From assembly GCA_017506865.1 (NCBI GenBank), contig JAFCMP010000401.1, positions 682,001 through 746,000 of the forward strand: 64,000 nt of DNA, written 5' to 3'. The notes under the pieces are model-generated. The model saw only the letters and a program-made list of their open reading frames with translations. It ran no database searches and was not told where the DNA came from. This DNA comes from Tribonema minus. Taxonomy: Eukaryota > Sar > Xanthophyceae > Tribonematales > Tribonemataceae. The number at the start of each line of letters is the position of its first letter. Position 1 is the stretch's first letter. Below are positions 22,666-33,411 of this stretch, piece by piece. The translations under genes were made by a program, and so were the position numbers.

Positions 22666-25600
22666 ATGGCTGTGGACGATGCTGTGGAGCGCCTGTTCAA
22701 GGGCACGGAGTGTCTGGCACCGATGGTCAGAGCGGTGAGAAGCAAGCAATGCGTAGCTGCCGCGTGCGATCTCTATCTCTGTCCTTTTTAATAAGTTTTA
22801 ATCAATCAAATACCAATAGATTGCTCTGTTGCACATTGGGCCCTCTTCTTTCAGTGCAGTGCAAACTTCAATATCGGCCAAGAAAGGCTGCGTCACGGGG
22901 CAACAGATCTGCTCATGGCGTAAGCCTGGACACAAAACCCACTGCGTCGCATGGTGCGACCGTCATTCCCCCCTGTGCGTGAGTCTACGCATACGATTGG
23001 TGCTATATATTCTGGGTACAACGTGAATTGAATGTTGAGGTCATAGCACAGTCGCTGCTGCTGGTGCTGGTGCTGCTGCTGCCGCCGCTGCTGCCGCTGC
23101 TGTGCCTGCTGCTGTCACAACCGCTACATGCTGCAGGACAGCCTGGCCTGAAACCTGCTGATGCTGCCCCACGGTGATCAAATTGTCCAACAAAAGCAGC
23201 TTCCTCAGCTTCTGTAGGCACTCATCGGTGCCCTGCTTGCACTGCACTAGCTGCACTCAACAGCACAGTATTCGTAGCCCCCATTCAGCACCCATCAATG
23301 CCTATCTCCATTGTGCATTTGCATGTGCTGAATGCGCCGGCTGCTGCCGCCGCCGCCGCCGCCGCCGCGCGCTGCTGCAGGGCAGCCTGCCGCTGCGCCT
23401 GCTCGCGCTGCAGTACGGCGCCGACACCGTCTGGGGCGAGGAGCTCGTAGACAGGCGCGTGAGTGCTGCCGTGAGGCACGTCAATCACCACCTCGGCACG
23501 ATCGACTACGTCAACAACGGCAAGTCCGTGGCCTTCCGGACGTGCGACGCGGAGCGCGGGCGGGTGGTGTTCCAGCTGGGGACGAGCGACGCGGCGCGCG
23601 CGCGCGCCGCCGCGGAGGCCGTGGCGCGCGACGTCGCCGCCGTCGACGTCAACATGGGCTGCCCGAAGCGCTTCTCCATACAGGTAGGTAGGTACGCAAC
23701 TGGTGCGGCGCACGCGAGAGATACGCCGTGCAGGCAGTTGTCGGCTGCGCAGGTGCTGCGAGTCGATGATGACTTAGGATGCATGCGTGTCCGCCCGTTG
23801 CCGTCGTGAGGTGGTAATGTGTCGTGGTGAAGCGGACACCCACTGCTAATCCACTCAAGTTGCCGTGGACGCAAAGTGTCAGCACCGTCTTGCTGGCTTG
23901 CAGCAGGGTCCAGGTTCAAGACCCAGTTCTAACCTCGTGCATTGCATGCTCTTCAGTCGTTGAAGTCGCTGCCAGCAGACCTGCCACCACGCGCCGCCAA
24001 CTGTACCCTCGCCACCTATATGAAGCCACTTAGTCCATGCCGTGCGTGCGCCTTGACCGCTGGCTCCGCTGGCAAACGCGCGTGCCAACAGCGCAGGCCG
24101 CTTCGGCCACAGGGCCGCGCGATAGCGCCGTGCGCCCCAGCGCCGCCGCTGCTACTCGCAACACGCGCACCATCCTCGCACGCCGCGCCGGCTGTCGCTG
24201 CACGCCACATATGTCGCTGCTCGCCCCAACGCTGCTGCTGCTCGTGCAGTGCGCACGCTGCTGTTGAGCGGCTGCGCGAGGGCGTCCCGCGCGGCTGACT
24301 TCGGCCACGCGCTCAAAATCTACACTAACAGCACATCGCGACGCAGTGCCTTCAGCGGCGCCGCATCCGCTCACCGCCGCCGCGCGCCGCCGCCGCCGCT
24401 GCCGCCGCCGCAGGGCGGCATGGGCGCGGCGCTGCTCACCAACCCGGACGTCGCGTGCGACATCATCGCGACGCTGCGGCGCGCGCTGCCGGTGCCCGTC
24501 ACCGCCAAGATCCGCCTGCTCGACACGGCGGCTGCGACGGTGGAGCTCGCGCGGCGGCTGGAGGCGGCGGGCGCGGCGGCGCTCACGGTGCACGCGCGCC
24601 TGCGCTCGACGGACCCGAAGGAGCCCGCGCTGTGGGACATGCTGCGCCCTGTTGTTGATGTGAGTGAGGGCTGATAGTGTTAGCTAATACTATTGTGCGC
24701 TTCGACCCAGGCACGGCAATGCTTATTTTTTACGTCTGCTGCGCTCGGCGGTCATAAATGACCGAGCAGCCCGCGCTGCGGGACATGCTGCGGCCCATCG
24801 CCATCGTGAGTGAGGGCTGGGGTACGGGTTCCCATAGCCCCTAACTTTTATCACTTCACGCGCCGCAGCAGCGCTCTCACTGCGCGCCGCGGGCGCCCAG
24901 GAGCTTGCGCTGTGGTTCATGCTGCGTCCTATCGTTGACGTGAGTGAGGGCTGGTTGTGTCGCGTAAACCCTGGTGTCTTCCTCAGCCCGGGCCCGGCCA
25001 AGCTCCTTGTGCACCTCTGCAATGATTGACGGACTTCGTGTTGTCGGCCTGGGGGCCCCTCAGCATCCCCATCATTGCCAACGGCGCCATACACCGCCGC
25101 TCTCATTGGGTGGGCATGTACCAGAATCTGTTGCTCGGACCACACCCATACCCATCCCCTTCACCTCCCCCCCCTGCTCGGACCATACCCCATACCTCCC
25201 CCCCTTCCCTCCCCCCCCCGCCCTCCTTGCGCAGTCCGTCGGCATCCCCGTCATCGCCAACGGCGACATCTACAGCCGCGCCGACATGGCGACGGTGCGC
25301 GCGCAGACGGGCTGCGCGTCCGTCATGCTCGCGCGCCCCGCGCTCCTCAACTGCTCCGTCTTCGACAAGGCGGCGGCGGCGCCGCGCCCGCAGGCGGAGG
25401 TGCTGCGCGAGTACGTCAAGCTGTGCTCCAGGTGCGCCCGCGCGCAGTTCGAAGAAGCACGCGAAGCGCTGTCGTGTACTGGTGTACGTGCTCGCTGCCT
25501 TGCTGTTCATGTCGAGAGGCGACCAGTAGTGAGTGGTTCGTGAGTGGTTCCTGGGGCAGTGGCAGCACGCTGCGAGAGTAAGTCAAGCTGTACTCCAGGT

Positions 25601-28378
25601 GCGAATGCATGTGGAGGCGCGGACCGAGCGCAAATTGAAGCATGCTGTTGGCCCAGTGTTGGGATTTGAGCTGGTCCAGATGCATGCTTAGTTCATACCC
25701 TAGGAGTAGGGCGCAGTCCGGTTGTAGGCGCCTGCTACAGCAGCGAATCGAAGCGCGCGAAGCGCTGTCGTGTAGTTCCATGCAGCCACTTCACAAGCGC
25801 TCTTGCCATCCATAAGTAGCGCTCGCTGCCTCGATGTCTGTTCTGAGAGGCGACCTGGAAGTAGTGCATGGTTTCTGGCGCAGGGGCAGCACAGCGGCAG
25901 GTACCTGGCCAGCTGCCGCCATCATTGGCGAGCTGTGCTCCTGTGCTCGACGCGCGTGAGCGCAGGGACATGGTGGCCACGCGGTGCCGGACCGTGCGCA
26001 CACCACAGCACGCAAAGTGGCACCATGTACAATTATGATGGCTGACACTTTCAAGTACTTCGAAGTACATGTTTCCTGCTCAGAAGCTGTCGTCCGGAAG
26101 GCTCAGAAGGGTACCTGTGTCCTTCCTCAATTAGGGTGAGGTTTACGGTGGGGTCAAGGGTTAAGTTTAGGGTTCCATCGCCCTGTCAGCTCAAGAAAAC
26201 AATCTGCTGCGCGCACTTACGGCGTACTCATGCAGAGGCAGGCGACGAGCGGTGCGGCGGCATCTGCAGCTGTTGCATGGTATTGGCCATGATGCTGTGG
26301 TGATATGACAACGTGTCAGCAACTGATACGTCTGCTTTTTATTATATAAACATGTATGATGCTAGTATTCATTTGGCATGTGCTATTGTGGAAGGGCTCT
26401 CAGGCACCCCGTCAGTGCCCTCTGTTTCCAAACGGCTCTTGTGCACTTTAATGGTGTAAGGCACCAGCGGCTAACCACCGCTTGTCACCTAGAATTCTAC
26501 GATCTTCTGATTCGTTTCCATGCACATTGTCGCCTCGCGCAGATACGGCGAAACCTACCAGAACGCCAAGTACACGGTGATGGAGATGATGACCACGCGG
26601 CGACACCCCACACACCTCATGCACCGGCTGCGCATCACACTACCGGATGACGCTCCGTCGATGCTGCAGGTGAAGTTGAACTTGTGACGGAAACAGGTAA
26701 CAGCAATGGCTGCTGTGTAGGGTTAGTGTTAGGGCTAGGGTTGCGGAGCCTCTGGAATGGGTCGTAGGGGAGCTGCACAGCGCGTTGAGCGTTTGGATGA
26801 GGGTGATCCATGTTGAAGTTGAACTTAGAAGCGGCGCACTTGAAGATTTGCTTTCCGAACGACGCGCGTGCTTTGTACGCCCGCACGTGACGTCTTGTGA
26901 TGCTGTTGTCTGTATTGGAAGTAAGTTGTGAAGTATGACGTATTGTACTTCTGCGCAAGTACAGTACGCCTGAGCGCCTGAACTTCCGGACACGCTGTTA
27001 ATGTACATTGCCACCTTGACATGTCCGCCGGTCGCAGCTGCCATGCAACGCGGCGCTCCCGCGTATAGGTGCGCCCAAGCCTGGCTGTTGCTGCTCGAGC
27101 CACGTCAAAAGCGGTACACTGCCCTCAAAGCCGCTGCTGCGCACCACATCCCGAAAACCCCTTGGCGACACACGCTGCCAGGCCATGCTGTATGGTCGCC
27201 ATTGATGTCAGTGTACCCGAGTACTACATCGCCCTCAGAGCTGCTGCTGCCGCGGACCATGGTGAAAACACACGTGACACATGCTGCCAGACCACCCTGC
27301 ACTGTGGCTATGACGTCAAAGTGCCCAGACGGCGCTGCTCTGCTGAAATGCGCACCGCGTTATTTTGTTTTCCGTCACACTTTCTGACTGCAGGTGAGCC
27401 GTGTCAAGGCGCTGCGCGAGCTCGCCCTGCTGTGGCGCGTGGACAAGGAGCACAATGTGTGCGCGGCGGAGGCAGCGGCGCGCGGCGCGGCGGCGGCGGC
27501 GGGCCCTAGCGTCGCCCTTACGGAGCTGGCGCACCGGTACGCATGTACTTCAAGTGTGCGCTTCAAGTCACGCGCTTCACTTGATACATGCCGGTATGTG
27601 AACATGGGGTGCGCGGAGCGAGCGCCGCGGCGGCACGGGACGCAGCGCTCCCGCACCGAGGCAGGCTGGCTGTCATGTGCTTGAGCGCCAGCGTAGGCAT
27701 TCCTTGACGCTTCCACCCTGGGGCGGGAGAGGCCACTTGGCGATGCCGTTGAGAAGTGATCGTTCAATGCGCATCGAGACGCTTTCAGTTTATCACGTTG
27801 TGCATGCAGATTCTGGCGGTGGCAGGCTGGGTATCCATCATCTGGGCTTCAACACGCTATAAGCGAGGATATATAATTAGTACTCCTGGTATGTGGCCAT
27901 GTCAGAGAACGAAACGCGCTACACTTCAAGTACACGATATGTGCGTGCGCGTGTCGCAAGGTCTACGTCGGCGTGCGATTGCTGCACCATGATCTCAACA
28001 CGCATGCACAAGAGACAGGAGTGAGCCTGCAACATGGTGGCCGCATACGCATACGCGTGCCGCGCGGGACGCTTTGCGAGCCTGATGCCACTTCAATTTC
28101 AACTTCAAGTTCAATGTTCTCGACTGCGTCACCTCTCGCCCTCTGCCACGTGCAGCTACGACGACGACTTCTTCCTGCGACCGGAGCCGTCGGTGGCAGA
28201 TGCGGAAAGAGTGCGCAATCAGACAGATACACTGAGCGCTGCTGCTGCTCCACAAGAGGAGCCTTCAAACGGCACCGCTGTCGGTGCGCAAGGTGGCGTG
28301 TTGCAGGAGGAGCGCGCGTGCGCGTCGCCGGCCGCCAAGCGGCAACGAGCAGCGCAAGACGCGATTACAATGCCGTAG
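22666..28378 (+). CDS. DUS2: tRNA-dihydrouridine synthase, Dus2/Smm1 type
   Basis: This FMN enzyme reduces uridine to dihydrouridine in the tRNA D-loop (position 20 in Dus2 of yeast and humans). Seven exons, 22666-22734, 23381-23683, 24414-24659, 25235-25431, 26543-26669, 27394-27536 and 28156-28378, join in phase to 435 residues. In order: LAPMVRAGSLPLRLLALQYG (FMN-barrel start), EELVD, GTIDYV, FRTCDAERGRVVFQLGTSD, VDVNMGCPK with the catalytic Cys117, GGMGAALL, VTAKIRLLD, LTVHAR, IPVIANGDIY, then a C-terminal helical domain (YGETYQNAKYTVMEMM). The tail after residue ~360 is disordered and ends KRQR-rich, possibly nuclear. No dsRNA-binding domain, which human DUS2 has, is visible. Introns 3 and 4 contain degraded copies of exon 3 and exon 4 edges. 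Confidence 0.93.
24739..24954 (+). repeat. Two echoes of the exon 3 end with donor (Dus2 gene)
   Basis: The real exon 3 end (24601-24672: GAGCCCGCGCTGTGGGACAT...GATGTGAGTGAGGGCTG) is repeated at 24739-24820 and 24879-24954. Both copies keep GACATGCTGCG or TTCATGCTGCG, an acidic codon run and GTGAGTGAGGGCTGG. Neither has an acceptor, so they are decoy donors inside intron 3. Confidence 0.85.
25038..25109 (+). repeat. Echo of the exon 4 start (Dus2 gene)
   Basis: CAGCATCCCCATCATTGCCA followed by ACGGCGCCAT copies the IPVIANGDI-coding start of exon 4 (25235 onward) about 190 bases upstream of it, with the preceding CAG changed to a weak acceptor context (CCTCAG). Confidence 0.8.
25455..25902 (+). 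repeat. Tandem duplication around the exon 4 donor (Dus2 gene)
   Basis: GCGAAGCGCTGTCGTGTA and the following ~110 bases occur at 25455-25578 and again, diverged, at about 25750-25902. A separate short copy of the donor junction (AAGCTGTACTCCAGGTGCG) lies at 25584-25603. Confidence 0.75.
26131..26742 (+). repeat. Telomere-like tracts in Dus2 introns 4 and 5
   Basis: Degenerate TTAGGG runs lie at 26131-26176 (intron 4) and 26718-26742 (intron 5, beginning ~50 bases after the donor). Exon 5 lies between them. Confidence 0.65.
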
Positions 28379-29487
28379 CGGGGTTCTTGACGACTCGCAT
28401 GTACGCCTGTCGTGTCAGGCTGTTCGTATGAAAGTCGGGACTTAGGCGCAAGTCCCGACGCAGTAGACTAGTCCTACAGCTGCTTTCAACTGGTGCGGCT
28501 CGTGTCATGTCAGTTACTGCCCGCGCCTGTCGCGTGCACTGCCATGGTTTGCGCCGCACAGTCAGAGAGCCCCGGTCTCAGGGTTACAGTTGAAGTTGAA
28601 GTCACTTTGACCTGCCAATTCGCGTCACCAAGCTGGCGCCAGCACATTTTGGCCCTGCAGTCAAGAAGCCAGCCTGTTGCACATTACTCCAGACTCGCAC
28701 TGCATTCACAGTGCCCGCGCAGTATACATACAGTATGCAACAGCCTGCAGGACATCGCGTGTCCCTTTTTGCTCCCTGCACACCCACGGTCGCGTGTGCG
28801 CGCCTTGTGAGCCAGACCTGGTTTTTACCGCAATAATGCAGCGTCATCTGCCTTGTTCGCCGCCCATGTGCATGCCAGATGGGGGGGCTGGGGCTACGTC
28901 ATGTGCGGCGCGGCAGCAAGACATTCTAACCCTAGCTCCACGCTAAGCCGGGCTCCGTCCGCATGCACGGCAGTGGCATGGCCCTCTCTTCATTCCACAG
29001 CTGCAGCATGCATCAGCAAGGCAACTAAGGCATTTACGCGTCCAGCGCAGCGGTCTCAGGGACGTAAGCCGCACATAGGTGCATGTGCATGGGTACTTGT
29101 GGATGCTCATTAAGGCCGTCCGGCGACCGCGAGCGATGGACTGCCCTGAAAGCGGGGGGCGTGCTGTTTGTGAGATGCTTCCAGATAAATCATATGTCGG
29201 CGGCGCGGCAGCCCGGCCGGCGCGCACAGCGTGACGCACGGCGACGCCTGAACACTGCCACCACACGGCGTGACCATACGGTAGGTATGGCTCAGATGTA
29301 CAGCTACTACAGTAGTAGTACTGCCGTGCACGCGCATCGCACGCGAACTCCCGCCCCACAAAACCCAGCTCCTTCTCTGTGAAAGCTCCAAACATTTGTT
29401 CGCCGGATGCGGACAGGCAGCTGCTGAACACCGCTGAGCGCGTGCGGCGTTGCGACCGCGTGCGCGGGCTGCGGCGCTGCCACTTCG
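28379..29487. other. Convergent intergenic region
   Basis: Between the Dus2 (+) and LRR (-) 3' ends. It holds GAAGTT hexamer runs (28588-28604), a short hairpin-like GGGACTTAGGCGCAAGTCCC at about 28437-28456 and no supported gene. A 245-codon minus-strand ORF over 28943-29680 was considered and rejected. Confidence 0.4.
28437..28456 (+). terminator. Small perfect-stem hairpin after the Dus2 stop
   Basis: GGGACTT and AAGTCCC pair around AGGCGC, 59 bases after the stop codon, within the probable 3' UTR. Role in 3' end formation or RNA stability is speculative. Confidence 0.3.
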
Positions 29488-31217
29488 TCATTGCTCCGCA
29501 CGCGGCGGCGGCGGTGATGTGACGATCTGGAGGTCTGAGTCCGCCGCGGCGCGCGCCGCGGCATCGGCGATGGCTGCCGCGTCCGCTCCGCAGCGCTGCG
29601 GGACCAGCGACGCGGCTCGGGCAGCAGAACATCTTTAGGTGTCGGGTGTGGTGTGCTGAGCAATGAGGTGTGCTGAGCAAAGCGCGCCATCGCAGCAGCT
29701 CGCTGACACGTGTGGACGTACGGCTGCGCTATCATCACCATCATCGCGCTCACGATGGGCGGAGTGACTATGAGTTTGCGCGACGCTGGACGCACTGCAC
29801 GGTGGCCGGCAAAACAATGCCAGCATGCTGCAGGTCGATGTGAACTGGTCCCCGCGATGTGACACCGGCGACTGCGCAGCAAAACCGGCGCGATGGTCTT
29901 CCCAGAATTCCCGCGTGAGCCTTGAGCCGCCCAAAATTGTCCAGAAGAGACTTGACCGTTATCCATACAGCAGTAGATGTGTGGCTCCACCTGCACATGC
30001 TACCTTGTCAGCAAGCAACCGCCAGTGGTCGCGCACATGCATCGCACCAATGCTCAGTGTTGTGTTATGACCGGCTCCCAGCTTTCAGTGAGTCATGCCC
30101 ACAGCACGCGGCACACGCAATGCACACTGCTCTGGCCGCTGCGAACCGCGAATACCGCGCGCAACCTACATACCTGCAGCCGCAGCAGCTTCAGCCCCAG
30201 CGCTCCGCGCTCGACCCCCGCCACCGCCTCCAGCAGCAGCAACGCGCCCTCCGTGCCCACCGCGCCGTTGTCGTCCAGGTTCAGCACCGCCAGCGTGCGG
30301 TTGCCGGCGACGCGCACGCTGCCGTCCGCCTCGCACGGCGCCGCCGGCGGCAGCGCCGGCAGCAGCTGCGGCTCCGCGCCGCCGCCCTTTTTCTTGCGCG
30401 CGGCCTCCGCCGCCGCCTTGTTGTGCACGACGACGCGCAGCTCCGCGGCGGCGCGGCGCGCGAGCAGCGGCGCGCCGGGCGCGACGGCGGCGACGCCCCG
30501 CAGCGCGCGCGCGAGGGCGTCCGCGCCCGCCGCCGTGAGCGCGTTGCGCGCGAGCGACAGGCCCGCGAGCGCCGTGTTGACGAGGAGCGCGTCTGCGAGT
30601 GCCGCGGCGCCGGCGTCGCCGACCGCGTTGGCGAAGAGGTTGAGCGCCGCGAGACGCGTGTTGGCCTCGAGCGCAGCCGCGAGCGCGGCGGCGCCGGCGG
30701 ACGCGACGGCGTCGCCGCGCAGCGTGAGCGCGCGCAGCGCAGTGCCGTCGGCGAGCAGCTTGGCAAAGACGGTGTCGTCGTCGACGGGGTTGAAGGAGAT
30801 GCTGAGCGCGGAGAGGGCGGTGGTGGGGAGCGCTGCTGCGATTGCGGCGACGGCGCTGGTGGCGAGGCCTGCGTTGTGGAGGTCCAGCGCTGTGACGGCG
30901 GGGTTCAGGCTGAGAGCTTTCAGCAGCAGGGCCAGGCTCGCAGGGTCCAGAACGTGGTTGGAGACGTTCACTCGGTCGCCGTCCTTCATGTCATACCGGC
31001 TGGCATTGTGACTCAGAGTTGCGCTGCTGTTAACATCGCCTGATGGCGCTGTTCTCAGAGCTGGGAGTATGCAGGGGTGGGGTATGACGCCGGCCAGGCT
31101 GCAGAGCTGCAAGTAGTCGCCTTTAAAGGACCCACAAGCCTTGTAGTTCACGAATTCTTTTGACGTGAGGTTCACGTCCTTGTCTGAGGCAGTCCATAGC
31201 TGTCGGTGCGCGCTCAT
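29488..31217 (-). CDS. Leucine-rich repeat protein (ribonuclease-inhibitor-like)
   Basis: Exon 1 (31217-30174) and exon 2 (29595-29488) join in phase 0 to give 383 residues. From residue ~95 there are repeated ~28-residue units of the form L-x-x-L-x-L-x2-N/D-x-[IAV]-x3-G-A-x-A-[LI]-A-x-A-L (for example NTRLAALNLFANAVGDAGA), the RI-type LRR. A loop of ~60 residues with RKKKGGG interrupts the array before VAGNRTLAVLNLDDNGAVG. Exon 2 continues the pattern (CGADAAAIADAAARAAA) and ends in a polyproline tail. LRR arrays bind proteins; the partner is unknown. The N-terminal ~90 residues have no recognised domain. An alternative exon 2 acceptor at about 29634 would read another frame with non-LRR content and poorer codon use. 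Confidence 0.8.
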
Positions 31218-31540
31218 CGCAGGGCCTAACGGAGCAGAAACGGGACAGTCCTGCCTGTGAAATGCAGGATGATCATAACCTGGCAAGATACTTGTCGAAT
31301 GCTTTCAAGCACACACGTGCCAGTTGACTAGTGTGCGCAAGAGCTCGCATCGCACGCGCAGCAATGTATAGCGTTTTAGATCATTCGTGCTCGTCAGAGC
31401 TCAGCTCAGGCGGGCTCCTGTAACTCCCAGTTCTGCTTGTTTTTTTTGGTCGCTGTTGCGGTTTCATGACTGCGACTCGACTGCGACTTGCGCGCCAATT
31501 TTTTTTTTTTTTGGCTTGCTGTGAAGCTCGCCCTCACACA
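31218..31540. promoter_or_regulatory. Divergent promoter region, LRR gene / Ulp1-like gene
   Basis: Head-to-head starts are ~500 bases apart. A T run at 31438-31447 and a T12 run at 31500-31512 are the only notable low-complexity parts. Promoter role is inferred from arrangement. Confidence 0.35.
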
Positions 31541-33411
31541 TCGCTGGCCGCCCCCAGGAGTGTGTCGTACGACCTGTATTATTCCTACCTGCATGGGCCT
31601 GCGCAGGTACGTGTGCGTGTGCGCCCGTAATCTTCCCGTCCCAACCTTGAGTGTTTATCTGAGGCGCAGCTTTCTTTGTTTGACATCCAGGCACGGCACA
31701 GCGCTCGCCCGCCAAGATGGTCATGCACAGCGTGAGGCAGCGGCGAGCCGTCAATCGGCTGGACCCATCTCCTGAGTGCGTAGCCCCGTGGAATGACACC
31801 AGCAGAGGGCCACGCTCCAAGCCCTCCATGCTGCAGCAGAGAACCTCTCACGGCTCCACAACCAGCGCAGCGGTGATGGCAGCGGCTGCGGCAGCAGCCT
31901 GCGTGGCCCATCAGAGGCAGCAGCAGCGGCAGCAGCTGAGGCAGCAGCAGCTCGTGGCCCCTACCAAGGGCAGGAAGCGTCCCCGCCCTCCCGACACTTC
32001 CGGCGCCGACAGAGGCACGTTTGGAGTCCCTCCTAGCCCTTCCTCAACCCACAGCAGCATCAGCCTGTCTGCCCTCGATGACGGCGAGGACGAGACTCCC
32101 TGCTCTTCGGAGCAGTACTGGAAGCGGGGGGACAGCAGCGAGGACTCCGACGAGAGCGCCAGCGTCGCCAGCAGCAGTGGAGGTGAAGCTAGCGACGACC
32201 CCTGCTTTACCCTCGGTCGCCGCCGTCGCCGAGGCGGAAGCTCCTCCTGCTCCCCTCCCCACAGCAGCGGCTCCCCCCAGCCCTTGACTACGGACGACGA
32301 GGCTCGTGCTGCTGGATCACGAACTCGATCCTCCAGCGAGGCCTATCCCACGAGGATCAGAGTGCGGCTGGCGCGCTGCCGCATGCCCTACCGCTGGGCC
32401 GAACCTCTCCCTCCCTTCGTCACCTGCCTCAACCAGCCCGCACCCCTGCGCCTGCTGCGCTCCCCCAGCAGCGGGGGCCTGGTGGCCACGGACGGGGTGC
32501 TGCGGGGGGCCCTGTACGGCGACAGCGTGGACGACGAGTCCTGGCTCACCTCGAGCTTTATCGACATGGTGCTTGCGCAGTTCGCGGCGTGCTACCGCGG
32601 CGCGCACTTCATGCCGATCGAGTTCGCGGCGTTCCGCCTCGCGCGCATGGGCCGCGCGGACATGGCCGCTTGCACCGACATCCTGGGCCAGACGATCGAC
32701 TACGCGGCGCGCAAGCCCATCATCTTCCTCGCCAACGTCAAGAACCTGCACTGGAACCTGCTGCGCGTGCAGCACTTCCCCGTGCCGGAGCTGCAGCTGT
32801 TCGAGCCGCTCGGCAAGCCCGCGAAGCGCGCGCACGGCGCGCACTCGAGCGAGGGCGTGAGCTACCGCTACATCCCCAAGGACGTCTTCGTCTGGCTCGA
32901 CACGATGTGCGCGCGCGGCGGCGGCTGGGCGACGCGCTCCGTGAGCGCCATCACGCGCCAGCAGCAGACGACGGGCTTCGACTGCGGCGTCGCGTCGCTG
33001 CTGTACGCGGAGAAGTGCGGGCAGGACCAGATGCGCGAGGACATCGACGCCGCGACCACGCAGGACGACATCACGGCGTACCGCCAGGTCCTGCAGAAGT
33101 TCCTGCGCTCGCTCGCCGCGCAGAGCGGCGGCGGCGACGGCGCGGACGGCGGCGCGGCGACGGCGCTGCCGTCGCCCAGTAGCCCCGCTGCTGCCGCTGC
33201 TGCCGGCGCCGATTTCTTGCCGCCGCTGTCCTCGCCGCCTTTGCGCAGCGGCGCCACCGCCGCCGCTGCTGCTGTCGATACTATAGACCTCGTCGACGAC
33301 TCTGCGGTGCAATTACAGATGCCGCCGCACGCTGGCAGCAGTGGCGCCTCCGCCGCCGGTGCTGCCGCCGCCGGCAGCGGCAGCAGCGGCAGTAGTTCCG
33401 TGATAGCGTAG
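31541..33411 (+). CDS. Ulp1/SENP-like (C48) cysteine protease
   Basis: The coding part, 31717-33411, is a single exon of 564 residues. A 5' UTR intron is likely at 31606-31692 (CTGCGCAG/GTACGT to TTGACATCCAG). C48 proteases process SUMO/Nedd8-like modifiers and cut them from targets. Residues 1-205 are disordered, Ser- and Gln-rich, with KGRKRPRPP as a probable nuclear signal. The catalytic domain runs from about 265 to 465. His345 (NLHWNLL), Gln417 (six before the Cys) and Cys423 (GFDCGVA) match the family. The usual Asp after the His is Glu363 in QLFEPLG. The last ~100 residues are low-complexity Ala/Ser/Pro. The substrate could be SUMO or another modifier. The lack of coding introns is unusual in this neighbourhood. 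Confidence 0.85.

Noticed and set aside
28943-29680. 245-codon minus-strand ORF downstream of the LRR gene
   Set aside because: Its frame conflicts with the LRR-like exon 2 read from 29595 to 29488, has Arg-rich shadow composition and no domain; a longer alternative LRR exon using this frame was judged less likely.
29922-31043. 373-codon plus-strand ORF opposite the LRR gene
   Set aside because: Arg/Ala-rich shadow of GC-rich LRR codons; the minus strand shows clear LRR periodicity and splice sites.
32317-33312. 331-codon minus-strand ORF opposite the Ulp1-like gene
   Set aside because: Shadow of high-GC third positions; the plus strand has the protease motifs.
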